Assembly (NCBI GenBank): GCA_018057825.1
Contig: JAGPCY010000001.1
Coordinates: 62,001-126,000, forward strand
Origin: Kofleriaceae bacterium
GTDB lineage: Bacteria; Myxococcota_A; Polyangia; Haliangiales; Haliangiaceae
Direction of reading: 5' to 3'
Length of the DNA: 64,000 bases
Part shown: positions 25,545-37,293 of the stretch, piece by piece
Layout of the letters: every line of letters starts with the position of its first letter
Position numbering within the stretch: position 1 is the first letter of the stretch
Made by a program: the position numbers and the translations under genes
Notes under the pieces: generated by a model
Database searches by the model: none
Seen by the model: only the letters and a program-made list of their open reading frames with translations
Told to the model about the DNA's origin: nothing

Positions 25545-26198
25545 ATGAACAACGACTCGATCGACGGCCAGCTCCTCGACCTCATGCTGCGCGCGGGGTC
25601 GCGCTGGGTGCTGTGGCTGATGCTGGCGCTGAGCGTCGCGGCGATCGCGGTGATGATCGAGCGGGTGTGGTTCTTCATCGCCGAGCGCGCGCCCCGGGCC
25701 CGCCTGGCCGAGGCCCTGCGCAAGCTGGCGTCCGACGGCCCGGCCGCCGCCGGCGCGGTCCTGGCCGGCGCCCGGTCGATGGAGGCCGAGGTCGCGCGCC
25801 GCTGCCTGGCCCACGCCGGTGACGGCGTGGCCGCGGTCGAGTCGCGCAAGGCCGCGGCGATCGAGGACGAGCGCCTGCGCTACGAGCAGCGCATCGCCTT
25901 CCTCGGCACCCTCGGCAACAACGCGCCGTTCGTCGGGCTGTTCGGCACCGTGCTCGGCATCATCCGCGCGTTCAACGACCTGGCCGGCTCGACCGGGCAG
26001 GGGACCCAGGCGGTGATGAGCGGCATCGCCGAGGCCCTGGTCGCCACCGGCGTCGGGCTCCTGGTCGCGCTGCCGGCGGTGGCGTCCTACAACATCTTCG
26101 TGCGGCGGACCGAGGCCGCGGTCGCCGGCGCCGAGTCGATCGCCCACCAGATCTTGGCCCACCTGAAGATCGAGCGTTCGCGCGGCGAGGGGGCCTGA
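25545..26198 (+). CDS. exbB: ExbB/TolQ-family proton channel subunit
   Basis: A 217-residue inner-membrane protein of the MotA/TolQ/ExbB family. Three membrane helices are visible: ~17-38 (VLWLMLALSVAAIAVMI), ~128-150 (NNAPFVGLFGTVLGIIRAF, the conserved GLFGTVxGI motif) and ~160-185 (GIAEALVATGVGLLVALPAV). A helical cytoplasmic loop separates helix 1 from helix 2. With ExbD it forms the proton-driven stator that energises TonB. It follows the receptor gene by 40 nt and is 1 nt from exbD. TolQ is the alternative, but the adjacent tonB and receptor favour ExbB. Confidence 0.92.
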   Translation: MNNDSIDGQLLDLMLRAGSRWVLWLMLALSVAAIAVMIERVWFFIAERAPRARLAEALRKLASDGPAAAGAVLAGARSMEAEVARRCLAHAGDGVAAVESRKAAAIEDERLRYEQRIAFLGTLGNNAPFVGLFGTVLGIIRAFNDLAGSTGQGTQAVMSGIAEALVATGVGLLVALPAVASYNIFVRRTEAAVAGAESIAHQILAHLKIERSRGEGA

Positions 26199-26199
26199 G

Positions 26200-26619
26200 G
26201 TGGCGGGCGGAGGCGCGCGTCGGCGCGGCATCGTCGCCGAGATCAACGTCACGCCGCTGGTCGACATCATGCTGGTGCTGCTGATCATCTTCATGCTCAC
26301 GGCGCACGTGATCGCGCGCCAGGCCATCGAGGTCGATCTGCCGCGGGCCAGCGCCGCCGGCGCGGCGCCGCCGACCACGCTCATGATCACGTTGACCCGC
26401 GACGGCGAGCTGGCCTTGAACGGCCAGCCGGCCACCGCCGCCGAGCTGACCCGCGCGGTCCAGGCTGCGGTCGCCAGCGACCCCAAGGCCCAGGCGGTGA
26501 TCGCCGGCGATCGCGCGGTCGCCCACGGCCGCGTGGTCTGGGTGATCGACACGATCAAGAACGCCGGCCTGACCGCCTTCGCGATCCAGATCGATCCGGC
26601 GGCCATGGTTCCACCGTGA
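26200..26619 (+). CDS. exbD: ExbD/TolR-family proton channel subunit
   Basis: A 139-residue protein with a GTG start. A short basic N-terminus leads to EINVTPLVDIMLVLLIIFML (about 14-33), the ExbD/TolR helix carrying the essential membrane Asp. A periplasmic domain follows, with the expected LTRDGELALNG and VIAGDRAVAHGRVVWVIDTI segments. It partners ExbB in converting the proton gradient into TonB movement. One nt separates it from exbB and its stop overlaps the tonB start. Confidence 0.93.
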   Translation: MAGGGARRRGIVAEINVTPLVDIMLVLLIIFMLTAHVIARQAIEVDLPRASAAGAAPPTTLMITLTRDGELALNGQPATAAELTRAVQAAVASDPKAQAVIAGDRAVAHGRVVWVIDTIKNAGLTAFAIQIDPAAMVPP

Positions 26620-27425
26620 GCCTCACCGTGAGCCCCGCGATCGCCGTGCGCCTGGTGGTCTGCGCCGTCGGGTCCCTCGTCCTGCACGTCGGGCTCGGCC
26701 GCGCCCTCGACGAGCTGCCGCCGCGACCGCCGGTGCGGACCCCGACCCGAGTCGCGGTCCGGGTGGTGGCGCCGCCGCCACCGCCGCCGGTCCTGGCCCC
26801 CGCCGAGCCGCCGCCGCCGCCGCCCCCGCCTGCGGTCACGCCGCCGCCGCCGCCGCCCCCGGTCGCGCGGCCACGACCGAGCCCCCGATCGACCAACCCG
26901 CCACCGCCGATCCCGCCACCGCCCGCCGCGCCGGCGATCTCGCCGTCGCCCACGCCGGGCGCCGAGACGGGCGTGGTCGCTCCGACCGGCGGGCGGCCGG
27001 TCTTCGGCGCGACGATGGAGTCGACCTCGTCGGGCGGCGCCGGGCCGGCGGTGCCGATCGGCAACACGTCGCGGCCGACCGCGGGCTCGGGGCCGGCGGC
27101 GCCGACCGCGCGTGGCACCGGCGAGGTCGCGGCCGCGGCGGAGGTCACGCGCATGCCCTTGCCGCGCGGCCGGTGCGCGGGCGCGTACACCGACGCCGCG
27201 CGGGCCGCCGCGGTCGAGGGCACCGTGGTCCTCGACCTGGTCGTCGACGAGCGCGGCCGGGCCCGCGACATCGTCGTCGTCGAGGGCTTGCCCCACGGCC
27301 TGTCCGAGGCCGCGGTCGCGGCGCTGCGCGCGTGCAGCTTCTCGCCCGGCGAACGCGCCGGCCAGCCGGTCGCGGTCCGGGTCCGCGGCTTCAAGATCCG
27401 GTTCGTCCTCGCCGACGCTCGCTGA
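26616..27425 (+). CDS. tonB: TonB energy transducer
   Basis: A 269-residue protein with a GTG start. The single N-terminal membrane helix is ~9-27 (RLVVCAVGSLVLHVGLG). A very long proline-rich stretch (~45-115, runs of up to eight Pro) spans the periplasm. A Gly/Thr/Ala linker follows, then the C-terminal TonB domain ~175-267 (YTDAARAAAVEGTVVLDLVV; RDIVVVEGLPHGLSEAA; FKIRFVLADA). It contacts TonB-dependent receptors to open their plug. It is last in the receptor-exbB-exbD-tonB series. Its C-terminal domain resembles the extra domain at the N-terminus of the receptor encoded upstream. Confidence 0.92.
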   Translation: MSLTVSPAIAVRLVVCAVGSLVLHVGLGRALDELPPRPPVRTPTRVAVRVVAPPPPPPVLAPAEPPPPPPPPAVTPPPPPPPVARPRPSPRSTNPPPPIPPPPAAPAISPSPTPGAETGVVAPTGGRPVFGATMESTSSGGAGPAVPIGNTSRPTAGSGPAAPTARGTGEVAAAAEVTRMPLPRGRCAGAYTDAARAAAVEGTVVLDLVVDERGRARDIVVVEGLPHGLSEAAVAALRACSFSPGERAGQPVAVRVRGFKIRFVLADAR

Positions 27426-27504
27426 GCCCGCGGCGACGTTCACGCCCGATAGACCCTCGCGCGCGACGGTCGTTACGGCGGTGGCGACGGGCCGCGGTCG
27501 CCGG

Positions 27505-28152
27505 TCAGGGGCGCTGGTAGCCGACCCCGAGGCGGTCGTCGGCGAGCATCAGGTGTTCGCGGTGGGGCGCGCCGTCCCGCACGGTGTCGATCGTGAGGTG
27601 GTCGCCGGTGCCGCGCCAGGTGCCGGACAGCTCGACGACCGGGGTGCCATCGACGGTGACGACGATGCCGACCGAGCCGTCGGCCCGCACCACGTAGCGC
27701 TTGCGGTGGACGGCGCCGACTTGCTCGGCGGTGCTGGTCCAGCTCCCGATCACGCCGACCCCTTCGCCCTCGCGGACGAAGGCCTCGAGGTACAGGCGCC
27801 CGCCGTCGACGAAGTACGGCGCGCGGCGGTGCGCCACCGCGGCGCCCGGACAGTCGAGGGTGAGGTGTCCGTCGGCGGCCTGGTAGGCGCAGGTGGCGAG
27901 CCCGGCGGCGCACCGCGCCAGGTAGGTGCCGTCGGCCTCGAACGTGAACGTCGGTGGGGACGCGGTCGCACCGACGACCGGATCGGCGATCTCGGTCCAC
28001 GGGCCGAGGAGCGCGGGATCGACCCGCGGCGACGCGTCGGCCGACGGACCGTCGACGGGCGCCGGCGCGAGGGTTGACGGATCGTCGCTGCAGGCGGCGG
28101 CGGCGAGGAGCGCGAGGGTCGCGAGCAGGGCGGGGCGAGCGGGGTGAGGCAT
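27505..28152 (-). CDS. Predicted lipoprotein, lipocalin-like small domain
   Basis: A 215-residue exported protein. The signal peptide ends in LLAAAACSDD, a lipobox with Cys ~21. A short acidic/proline linker (DGPSADASP) precedes a beta-rich domain (FTFEADGTYLARC; GHLTLDCPG; VIGSWTSTAEQ; RKRYVVRADGSVGIVV; ELSGTWRGTGDHLTI) that reads like the repeated hairpins of lipocalin-like or META-type secreted proteins. One cysteine trio could form a disulfide. It is convergent with tonB and divergent from the zinc-finger membrane protein. Function unknown. Confidence 0.72.
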   Translation of the reverse strand: MPHPARPALLATLALLAAAACSDDPSTLAPAPVDGPSADASPRVDPALLGPWTEIADPVVGATASPPTFTFEADGTYLARCAAGLATCAYQAADGHLTLDCPGAAVAHRRAPYFVDGGRLYLEAFVREGEGVGVIGSWTSTAEQVGAVHRKRYVVRADGSVGIVVTVDGTPVVELSGTWRGTGDHLTIDTVRDGAPHREHLMLADDRLGVGYQRP

Positions 28153-28321
28153 GGTGTCCACCAATGCATCGACGAGGCCAGCCGCGACGTCCGGCCCGTC
28201 GCCGCCGCGGGCCTCGCGCGGCCGGTGTCCCCGGGGACAGCGCGCGCCGCCCCGGGGACATCGCGGCGGCGCTGCGGTCGACCTCGCGCGGCGCCCGGGC
28301 CGGCGCGGTACAGTTGCCATC

Positions 28322-29449
28322 GTGCTCAGGCATCTCGGTGTGTTCGTGGCGGCCGCGGTCGCGTGGCCCGCGGTCGTGGGCTGTGACAGCGTCAAGCGCG
28401 AGGCCGCAGAGCTCCACGAGCGCCTGCGCAGCGAGCGCGGCGCCGGCGCGGCCGCCGAGGCCGAGGACGTCTTCGACGATCCGCCGCCAGGCCCGGCCGG
28501 CCTGCGCCCCGGTCGCTATCGCCTGCGCGCGGTCGGCGCGACCGTGACCCGCCGCAACGCCGCCGGGCGGGCCTGGGATCTGATCGACGGGGCCGGCCCC
28601 GATCCCGAGCTGACCGTGACCCTCGACGGTCGGCGGGTGGCGGCGTGCCCGGCGGCCGTCGACGTCACCCGGGTGCTGTGTCCCCTCGACGTCGAGGTCG
28701 CCCTGACCGCGTCGAGCGAGCTCGCGATCACCGTGGTCGACGACGATCTCACCGGCGACCAGCCGATCGGCGACGCGGTCGGACGCGACCTCACCCGGAC
28801 CGGGCGCGCCGGCGTCCTGCACAAGCTGGTGCCGCGCGGCCAGGTCACCTCGGCGGTGGTCGAGCTGATCGCGGTGCCGCCGCCGCCGAGCCCGTGGGCC
28901 AAGCACCGCGGCCTCCTGTGGGGGCTGGGCCTCGGCGTCGGCGCCGGCGTGCTGATCGTGCTCGCGTTCGGCTCGGCGCTCCTCACCCGCACGATGGTCT
29001 TGCCGCTGGCGCCGTCGACCAGCGACTGGACCTGCGCGTTCTGCGATCATCGCAACCCGAGCGGCGCCGCGGCCTGCGGCGAGTGTGGCGCCCGCCGCAA
29101 GAAGGCCCGGCCTCGCGATGGCGACGCCACCGTGCGGCCCGACGCTGATCGCGCCTTCGCGGTGGCGATGTTCGCGGCCGTCCTGGGCGCCGCGGTCTCG
29201 GTCCTCATCTCGGCGCGCGACGTGCCGATCGACGCCGCGGTCCCGACCGGGCTCGGCGCCGCCGGCCTGGCCCTGGCGATCGCCGGGTGGCTCCACGAGC
29301 GGACCTGGCGGTCGCGCACCGCCGAGGCCATCGTCGCCACCATCGCGGTCGTCGCCCTCGGGCCGCTGCTCGGTCAGTTCGTGGTCGCCGGGCTGGTGAT
29401 CGCGGCGGCCATCGGCGTCGTGGTCCTGTTGTTCTGGTTCGGCGACTGA
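28322..29449 (+). CDS. Membrane protein with C2-like domain and RanBP2-type zinc finger
   Basis: A 375-residue protein with a GTG start. The N-terminus is a lipoprotein-like or signal-anchor segment (FVAAAVAWPAVVGCDSV). A helical stretch and then a C2/beta-sandwich-like region follow (~95-165: LTVTLDGRRVAACP; LAITVVDDDLTGDQPIGDA). A membrane helix at ~200-222 comes next, then a cytoplasmic RanBP2-type zinc finger ~235-256 (DWTCAFCDHRNPSG; CGECGARRKK; spacing W-x-C-x2-C-x10-C-x2-C), then three more membrane helices to the end. This zinc-finger class is frequent in eukaryotes and less so in bacteria. The role could be protein or ubiquitin-fold binding at the membrane, but is unknown. Confidence 0.78.
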   Translation: MLRHLGVFVAAAVAWPAVVGCDSVKREAAELHERLRSERGAGAAAEAEDVFDDPPPGPAGLRPGRYRLRAVGATVTRRNAAGRAWDLIDGAGPDPELTVTLDGRRVAACPAAVDVTRVLCPLDVEVALTASSELAITVVDDDLTGDQPIGDAVGRDLTRTGRAGVLHKLVPRGQVTSAVVELIAVPPPPSPWAKHRGLLWGLGLGVGAGVLIVLAFGSALLTRTMVLPLAPSTSDWTCAFCDHRNPSGAAACGECGARRKKARPRDGDATVRPDADRAFAVAMFAAVLGAAVSVLISARDVPIDAAVPTGLGAAGLALAIAGWLHERTWRSRTAEAIVATIAVVALGPLLGQFVVAGLVIAAAIGVVVLLFWFGD

Positions 29450-29476
29450 GGCCGGCCGAGCGACCCGCGCGCGCGC

Positions 29477-30532
29477 TCAGGCCGCCGCGCGCAGGCTGGC
29501 CAGGTCGATCACGAAGCGGTAGCGGACGTCGCTCCCCAGGACCCGCTCGTAGGCCTGATTGATCTCCGCGATCGAGATGATCTCGACGTCGGACACCACG
29601 CCGTGGGCGGCGCAGTGATTGAGCATCTCCTGGGTCTCGGCCAGGCCGCCGATCAGCGAGCCGGCCAGGGTCCGGCCGCCCATGATCAGCGAGAACGCGT
29701 GGACCGCGGTGGCCTCCGGGGGCGCGCCGACGACGTACATCGCGCCGCGCGGCCGCAGGAGCGACAGGTACGCGTTGTAGTCGTGGGGCGCCGAGACCGT
29801 GTCGATGATCAGATCGAGCTGCCCGGCCCGCGGGGCCAGGCCGCCGGGCGCGCGAGTGTCGACGAAGTGGGTCGCGCCCAGCCGGCGGGCGTCGTCGGCC
29901 TTGCCGGCCGAGGTGCTGAAGACCGTGACCTCGGCGCCCATCGAGGCCGCCAGCTTGACCGCCATGTGACCGAGGCCGCCCAGGCCGACCACGCCGACCC
30001 GATCGCCGGGCTTGCAGCCGAACTGTCGGAGCGGCGAGTAGGTGGTGATGCCGGCGCACAGGAGCGGCGCCGCGGCCGCCGGGTCGAGGCCCGGCGGGAT
30101 CCGCAGGGTGAAGCGCTCGTCGACCACGATCTGGGTCGAGTAGCCGCCGAAGGTCGGCGTCTGGCGATCCATCTCGGTGCCGTTGTAGGTCGGGGCCGCG
30201 CCGGCCGCGCAGAACTGCTCGAGGTCCTCTGCGCACGGGCGGCAGGTGCGGCACGAGTCGACCAGGCAGCCGACCCCGGCCAGCTCGCCGACCGCCAGCT
30301 TGGTCACCTCGGCGCCGACCGCGGTGACCCGGCCGACGATCTCGTGGCCGGGCACCATCGGAAACCGCCCGGCGCCCCACTCGTCGCGGGCCTGGTGGAT
30401 GTCCGAGTGGCAGACGCCGCAGAACAGGATGTCGATGACGACATCCTTGGGGCCGGGCGCGCGGCGGTCGATGGTCAGCGGGGCGAGCGGTTGACCGGCG
30501 GCGGCGGCGCCCCAGGCGAGAGTCTTCGGCAT
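29477..30532 (-). CDS. Zinc-dependent alcohol dehydrogenase, cinnamyl-alcohol-dehydrogenase type (YahK/AdhC-like)
   Basis: A 351-residue medium-chain dehydrogenase/reductase. Catalytic zinc ligands: C41 in CGVCHSDIHQ, H62-E63 in VPGHEIVG, and a later Cys near 160 (LLCAGITTYSPL). The structural zinc is held by SCRTCRPCAEDLEQFC. The nucleotide-binding fold has GVVGLGGLGHMAVK. Length and motifs fit the NADP-preferring aldehyde reductase group (YahK, CAD), which reduces aldehydes to alcohols. It is convergent with the zinc-finger membrane gene and separated from the next lipoprotein by 131 nt, so it is probably monocistronic. Confidence 0.93.
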   Translation of the reverse strand: MPKTLAWGAAAAGQPLAPLTIDRRAPGPKDVVIDILFCGVCHSDIHQARDEWGAGRFPMVPGHEIVGRVTAVGAEVTKLAVGELAGVGCLVDSCRTCRPCAEDLEQFCAAGAAPTYNGTEMDRQTPTFGGYSTQIVVDERFTLRIPPGLDPAAAAPLLCAGITTYSPLRQFGCKPGDRVGVVGLGGLGHMAVKLAASMGAEVTVFSTSAGKADDARRLGATHFVDTRAPGGLAPRAGQLDLIIDTVSAPHDYNAYLSLLRPRGAMYVVGAPPEATAVHAFSLIMGGRTLAGSLIGGLAETQEMLNHCAAHGVVSDVEIISIAEINQAYERVLGSDVRYRFVIDLASLRAAA

Positions 30533-30663
30533 GCGAGAGCCCTTTGCGGCGGGCCCTCACGGCGCTCGGAGGACCCCGGTGGAGATGGCGGTGGAGATGG
30601 CGCTCGCGGGTGCGAGCCAGCCTGGTTGTAGCAGCCCACCGCGGGACCGGGGCCCTCAGGCGA

Positions 30664-31872
30664 TCACGGGATCGGGCCGACCGCGACCGTCAGCGAGTAG
30701 GCGTCGCCGGCCGCGCGGAAGGTGTCGATCACGATGAACACGTCCTGAGCGGCGGCGCCGGTGTTGTCGATCGTCACCAGGTCGGGCTCGCCGTCGCCGC
30801 CGCCGTCCTCGCCACCCAGGCACACCAGCGGCGACGCGTCGCAGGTCGCGGCCGGCGCGGCCACGACGTAGATCCCGGGATCGAAGGTGGTCCCGGTCGG
30901 GGTGACGGTCGCGGTCAGGCGCTGGCCGGCCGGGATCGCGAAGGCGTGGGCGCGGTCGGGACCGTTGGCGTTGAACCCGGTGCACGGCGAGCCGGCGTAG
31001 TTGTTGGTGTAGCCCGCGGTGGTCGCGGTGACGGTCGTGCTGGTCATGCCGCTCGGGATCGTGACCGTCGTGGCGGTCTGGCAGGTCTCTCCGGGCAGGG
31101 CGGCGGGGATGGCGGCCAGCGACAGGTTGATCGTGTAGGCGTCGCCGACCGCGCGGAACCCGTCGATCAGGATCAGCACCTGGCGCGGGGCGTCGGTGGC
31201 GTTGTCGAAGGTGATGGCGTCGGTCTCGCCGTCGCCGCCGTTGTCGTTGGAGGCCAGGCAGGTGATCGCGGCGGCGTCGCAGTTGGTCGCCGGCGCCGCG
31301 ATGAGGTAGATGCCGGGATCGAAGGTGGCGGCGGTCGGCACCACCGCCGCGTTCAGGCGGGTGTTGGCCGGGATCGTGATCGCGTGGACGCGGTCGGGGC
31401 CGGTCGAGTTCACGCCGGCGCAGCCCGGGTTGTAGTTGCTGGTGTAGGCGGCGGTGGTGGCGGTCACCGTGGTCGACCCCGGGACCGCCGGGGCGGTGAT
31501 CACCTCGGCGAGCTGACAGGTCTCGCCCGGCAGGGTGCTGCCGGCGTCGGGGCTGACCGCGGCGTCGGGGTCCGCTGCGGCGTCGGGGCTGACCGCAGCG
31601 TCGGGGCTGACCGCGGCGTCGGGGCTGACCGCGGCGTCGGGGTCCGCCGCGGCGTCCGGGATCACGGCCGCGTCGGGCGGCACCGCGGCGTCGACGTCGG
31701 CGGCGTCCGGCGTCGCCGCGTCGACCTCGACGGCGTCGGGGCTGGCCGCGTCGATGACGCGAGCGTCGGCCGTCGGGCCATCGGCGACCCGAGCGTCGAT
31801 CGCCGGGCCCGAGTCATCCGAGCACGCCAGGACTGAGAAAGCGAAAACCGCCAACGCCGAGTAGGTACGCAT
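30664..31872 (-). CDS. Lipoprotein with two repeated PPC-like domains
   Basis: A 402-residue surface lipoprotein. AAAGGGGG directly precedes the ATG. The signal peptide ends at SVLACSDD (Cys ~17). Residues ~25-112 are an acidic D-A-x-P-D-A linker. Two homologous domains follow (~113-255 and ~256-402), each starting LPGETCQ, containing FDPGIY(L/V)(I/V)AAPA, CLASNDNGGDGE or CLGGEDGGGDGE, and ending DAYT/DAYS. They resemble bacterial pre-peptidase C-terminal (PPC) beta-sandwiches, with conserved Asp/Asn loops that could bind calcium. Such proteins are a hallmark of this lineage. No catalytic domain is present. Confidence 0.82.
   Translation of the reverse strand: MRTYSALAVFAFSVLACSDDSGPAIDARVADGPTADARVIDAASPDAVEVDAATPDAADVDAAVPPDAAVIPDAAADPDAAVSPDAAVSPDAAVSPDAAADPDAAVSPDAGSTLPGETCQLAEVITAPAVPGSTTVTATTAAYTSNYNPGCAGVNSTGPDRVHAITIPANTRLNAAVVPTAATFDPGIYLIAAPATNCDAAAITCLASNDNGGDGETDAITFDNATDAPRQVLILIDGFRAVGDAYTINLSLAAIPAALPGETCQTATTVTIPSGMTSTTVTATTAGYTNNYAGSPCTGFNANGPDRAHAFAIPAGQRLTATVTPTGTTFDPGIYVVAAPAATCDASPLVCLGGEDGGGDGEPDLVTIDNTGAAAQDVFIVIDTFRAAGDAYSLTVAVGPIP
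31544..31680 (-). repeat. Tandem 18-bp-based coding repeat (D-A-A-V-S-P)
   Basis: Several near-identical copies of gcgtcggggctgaccgcg, interspersed with gtccg(c/t)(c/t)gcg variants, encode the DAAVSP/DAAADP linker of the lipoprotein. It is the type of surface-linker microsatellite seen again in this window at 22961 and 37396. Confidence 0.85.
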
Positions 31873-32034
31873 CCCCCTTTCATATGAAATCGAGGCGCGA
31901 AACTCAACGACATTCGGGGACGGCCCCGCGGGGTCGCCGGCGCGGGCCCTGGCGCCGCGGGGCGCGATCCTGGTACACGGACGCCCTGGCCGCCCGCGAC
32001 GGGGGGCCCCGTCCTCGACGAAGGAGTTGCGCGC

Positions 32035-33999
<1,965 letters not shown>

Positions 34000-34008
34000 G
34001 AGCGCCCC

Positions 34009-35292
<1,284 letters not shown>

Positions 35293-35320
35293 GCCACGCG
35301 GGGATCGGGAGATCGGTGCT

Positions 35321-35788
35321 CTAGAACCCGATGCCGACCGCCATCGCGCCGACGACGGCGGTCGCGCCGCCCGCGCGATCGATCGCGACCGTCGGGCCAA
35401 CCGTGGTCGGCCCGAGCGGGACGGCGTAGCCAGCGGCGGCGCGCAGCGCCAGGGCGTCATGGCCTGGCGCGTGCTCCCATCCGACCGCGGCGGTGACGCT
35501 CAAGCGGCGCCACGGGTACACCGCGATCCCGGTCGCGGCCAGGAGGTGGGTCGTGGCGTGGACGCGGGCGACGTCGATCAAGGCGACGATGGCCACGTGC
35601 GCGGCGAACCGCGTCGCGACGTCGGCGCCGATCGAGGCGCCGGTCGCGCCATCGACGTGGACGCCGCCGAGCGAGATCGCGGCGTGGCTGTGGTGGGCGT
35701 GGGCGCCTGCGGCCTCGGCGTGGGCGGGCGTGGGGGCGAACAGGAGGACCAGTGCCGTGGACGCAGACCATCGCATGGTCAGTTGCAT
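35321..35788 (-). CDS. Small outer-membrane barrel-like protein, copy 1 of a tandem pair
   Basis: A 155-residue exported protein. Signal peptide ALVLLFAPTPAHA-EA, a short His-rich stretch (HAHHSHA) that could bind metal, then alternating strands (VHVDGATGASIGADVATRF; VAIVALIDVARVHATTHLL; LSVTAAVGWEHAPGHDAL) ending in VVGAMAVGIGF, a barrel-type C-terminus. It is clearly paralogous to the gene at 35903-36349: ARVH(A/T)(T/G)THLL(A/T)ATGI, GWE(H/R)APGH and a terminal GF are shared. It is convergent with the thiolase gene, ending 29 nt from it. Confidence 0.75.
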   Translation of the reverse strand: MQLTMRWSASTALVLLFAPTPAHAEAAGAHAHHSHAAISLGGVHVDGATGASIGADVATRFAAHVAIVALIDVARVHATTHLLAATGIAVYPWRRLSVTAAVGWEHAPGHDALALRAAAGYAVPLGPTTVGPTVAIDRAGGATAVVGAMAVGIGF

Positions 35789-35830
35789 CGACCGCGGTCC
35801 GCAATCTTCGAGGGCACCGAACGGCTTGAA

Positions 35831-35872
35831 TGCGGCGGCCGGGGCATCTCGCTGGTGATCGCGGCGCGGTGA
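35831..35872 (+). pseudogene. Duplicated remnant of the thiolase 3' end
   Basis: About 42 nt matching 35251-35292 (the last codons and stop of the thiolase gene) with only a handful of mismatches, including ggggcatctcgctggtgatc, offset by exactly 580 nt. It ends in a TGA at the corresponding place, and a second copy of the minus-strand outer-membrane gene begins at the same distance after it. It is thus the edge of a tandem duplication and not a functional gene. Confidence 0.85.
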
Positions 35873-35902
35873 CCAGTGGTCCTCGACCGCGCGGCCCCGG
35901 CG

Positions 35903-36349
35903 TCAGAACCCGAGGCTGATCGTGACGGCGCCGTCGATCGCGGTGGCGCCGCTGGCGCGATCGAGGGTGATGGTGGGGACCACCTCCGCCGGACCGAGGT
36001 CGAAGCCGTAGCCGGTGGCGGTCCGGAACGCGAGCGCGCCGTGGCCGGGCGCGCGCTCCCAGCCGAGCGCGGCGGTCACGACCAGGCCGCCCCACGGGTG
36101 TACCGAGATGCCGGTCGCGGTCAGGAGGTGGGTGCCGGTGTGCACGCGGGCCACGTCGAGGAGGACCACCAGCCCCACGCGGTCGGCGAACCTGGCCTCG
36201 AGGTCGGCGCCGAGCGACGGCTCGCTGGGGTCGTCGACGTAGGCCGCGCCGACGGCGATCTCGGGGTCGCTGGGCTCGTCGGCGGCCGCTGGGAGCGCGG
36301 CCTCAGCCAGCGCGGACGACGGCGCGGTCAGCGCCAGGGCGAGGAACAT
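35903..36349 (-). CDS. Small outer-membrane barrel-like protein, copy 2 of a tandem pair
   Basis: A 148-residue exported protein. Signal FLALALTAPSSALAEAA, an acidic segment (DEPSDPEIAVGAAYVDDPSE) and then the same strand pattern as copy 1: SLGADLEARFADRVGLVVL, DVARVHTGTHLLTATGISV, GWERAPGHGALAF, ending GAVTISLGF. The His-rich segment of copy 1 is replaced by an acidic one, so the copies have diverged at the mature N-terminus. The divergence means the duplication is not recent, although the flanking thiolase scrap is still readable. Function unknown. Confidence 0.75.
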   Translation of the reverse strand: MFLALALTAPSSALAEAALPAAADEPSDPEIAVGAAYVDDPSEPSLGADLEARFADRVGLVVLLDVARVHTGTHLLTATGISVHPWGGLVVTAALGWERAPGHGALAFRTATGYGFDLGPAEVVPTITLDRASGATAIDGAVTISLGF

Positions 36350-36439
36350 CGAAGAAGGTGTCCGCTGAATGGCCGGTGAATCGACCGCCGGCGGCCGCCG
36401 TACAGGGCCATTCGACTCGTCAGATCGCGGGACGCGGTC

Positions 36440-37234
36440 GTGCGTCTTGGTCGCGTGCCCTGGTCTCGGTCGCTGTCCGCTCTGGTCCTGGTCCTGGTCC
36501 TGGCGAGCGGGGTGGCGCGCGCGGACGACGCCGCCCGCCTGTACGCGGCGTTCGCACATATCGACGAGTCCGCGGTCGTCTCGGCGCGCGGGTTCGGGGT
36601 GCCGCGCGGCGGGCCGTGGAACCGCGTCGTCGTCGGGCGGCACCGCCAGGGCGAGCACGTGGTGGCCCGACTGGTGCTGGTGCGCTGCGACCGGGTCTGC
36701 CGCGGCCAGAGCCTGTGGCTCGGCGAGGCCGAGGTCATCGAGGTCCTCGGCGTGATGGATCTCGACGGCCCGGCGGTCGGGGTGCCGGACCACGCGGCGC
36801 ACCAGCGGCCAGGCGCGTGGTACCCGATGCTGGCCATCCTCGGTGGGGCGCGGCGCGCGCGCTTCCCGGTGCTGGTGGTCCGGACCCGCCACGAGGAGGT
36901 CGGCACCGGCGCGACCCGCTGGGGCCGTGACGTGACCGGCACCGCGATCGAGGAGCGCCTGCGGCTGATCTCGCTGCGCGCGGCCGAGCAGGGGCGGGTG
37001 GTGTTCGACGAGGCGACCATCGACCGATCGGTGATCGGGGCCGGCACCAGCCGGACCCTGCGCTTCGAGCGGGTCGCGCGCCGCGGCCGCCTGCGCATCG
37101 CCGCCACCGAGGCCTGGCACGACGACAGCCTGTCGGCGTGTCTGCCACCGCCGCCGGTGGCCTACGCCTACGAGTGGCGCGACCGCGGCTATCAGCGGGT
37201 CGACGCGGCGCCCATGCGCGCCGGTTGTCACTGA
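36440..37234 (+). CDS. Exported protein of unknown function
   Basis: A 264-residue protein with a GTG start. The signal peptide has a long hydrophobic core (LSALVLVLVLASGVARA-DD), cleaved near residue 28. The mature part has two cysteines close together (RCDRVCRG) and one pair near the end (SACLPP, AGCH), with mixed strand/helix content (HVVARLVLVRCDRV; RRARFPVLVVRTRHEE). It is divergent from the outer-membrane gene pair and 59 nt upstream of a lipoprotein gene on the same strand. I do not recognise a domain. Confidence 0.7.
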   Translation: MRLGRVPWSRSLSALVLVLVLASGVARADDAARLYAAFAHIDESAVVSARGFGVPRGGPWNRVVVGRHRQGEHVVARLVLVRCDRVCRGQSLWLGEAEVIEVLGVMDLDGPAVGVPDHAAHQRPGAWYPMLAILGGARRARFPVLVVRTRHEEVGTGATRWGRDVTGTAIEERLRLISLRAAEQGRVVFDEATIDRSVIGAGTSRTLRFERVARRGRLRIAATEAWHDDSLSACLPPPPVAYAYEWRDRGYQRVDAAPMRAGCH

Positions 37235-37293
37235 TCGCCGCCGCTTACCCGTGGCGCCACCGTTGGCGAGGTGGCGTGCGGTAGGATGGGCGG

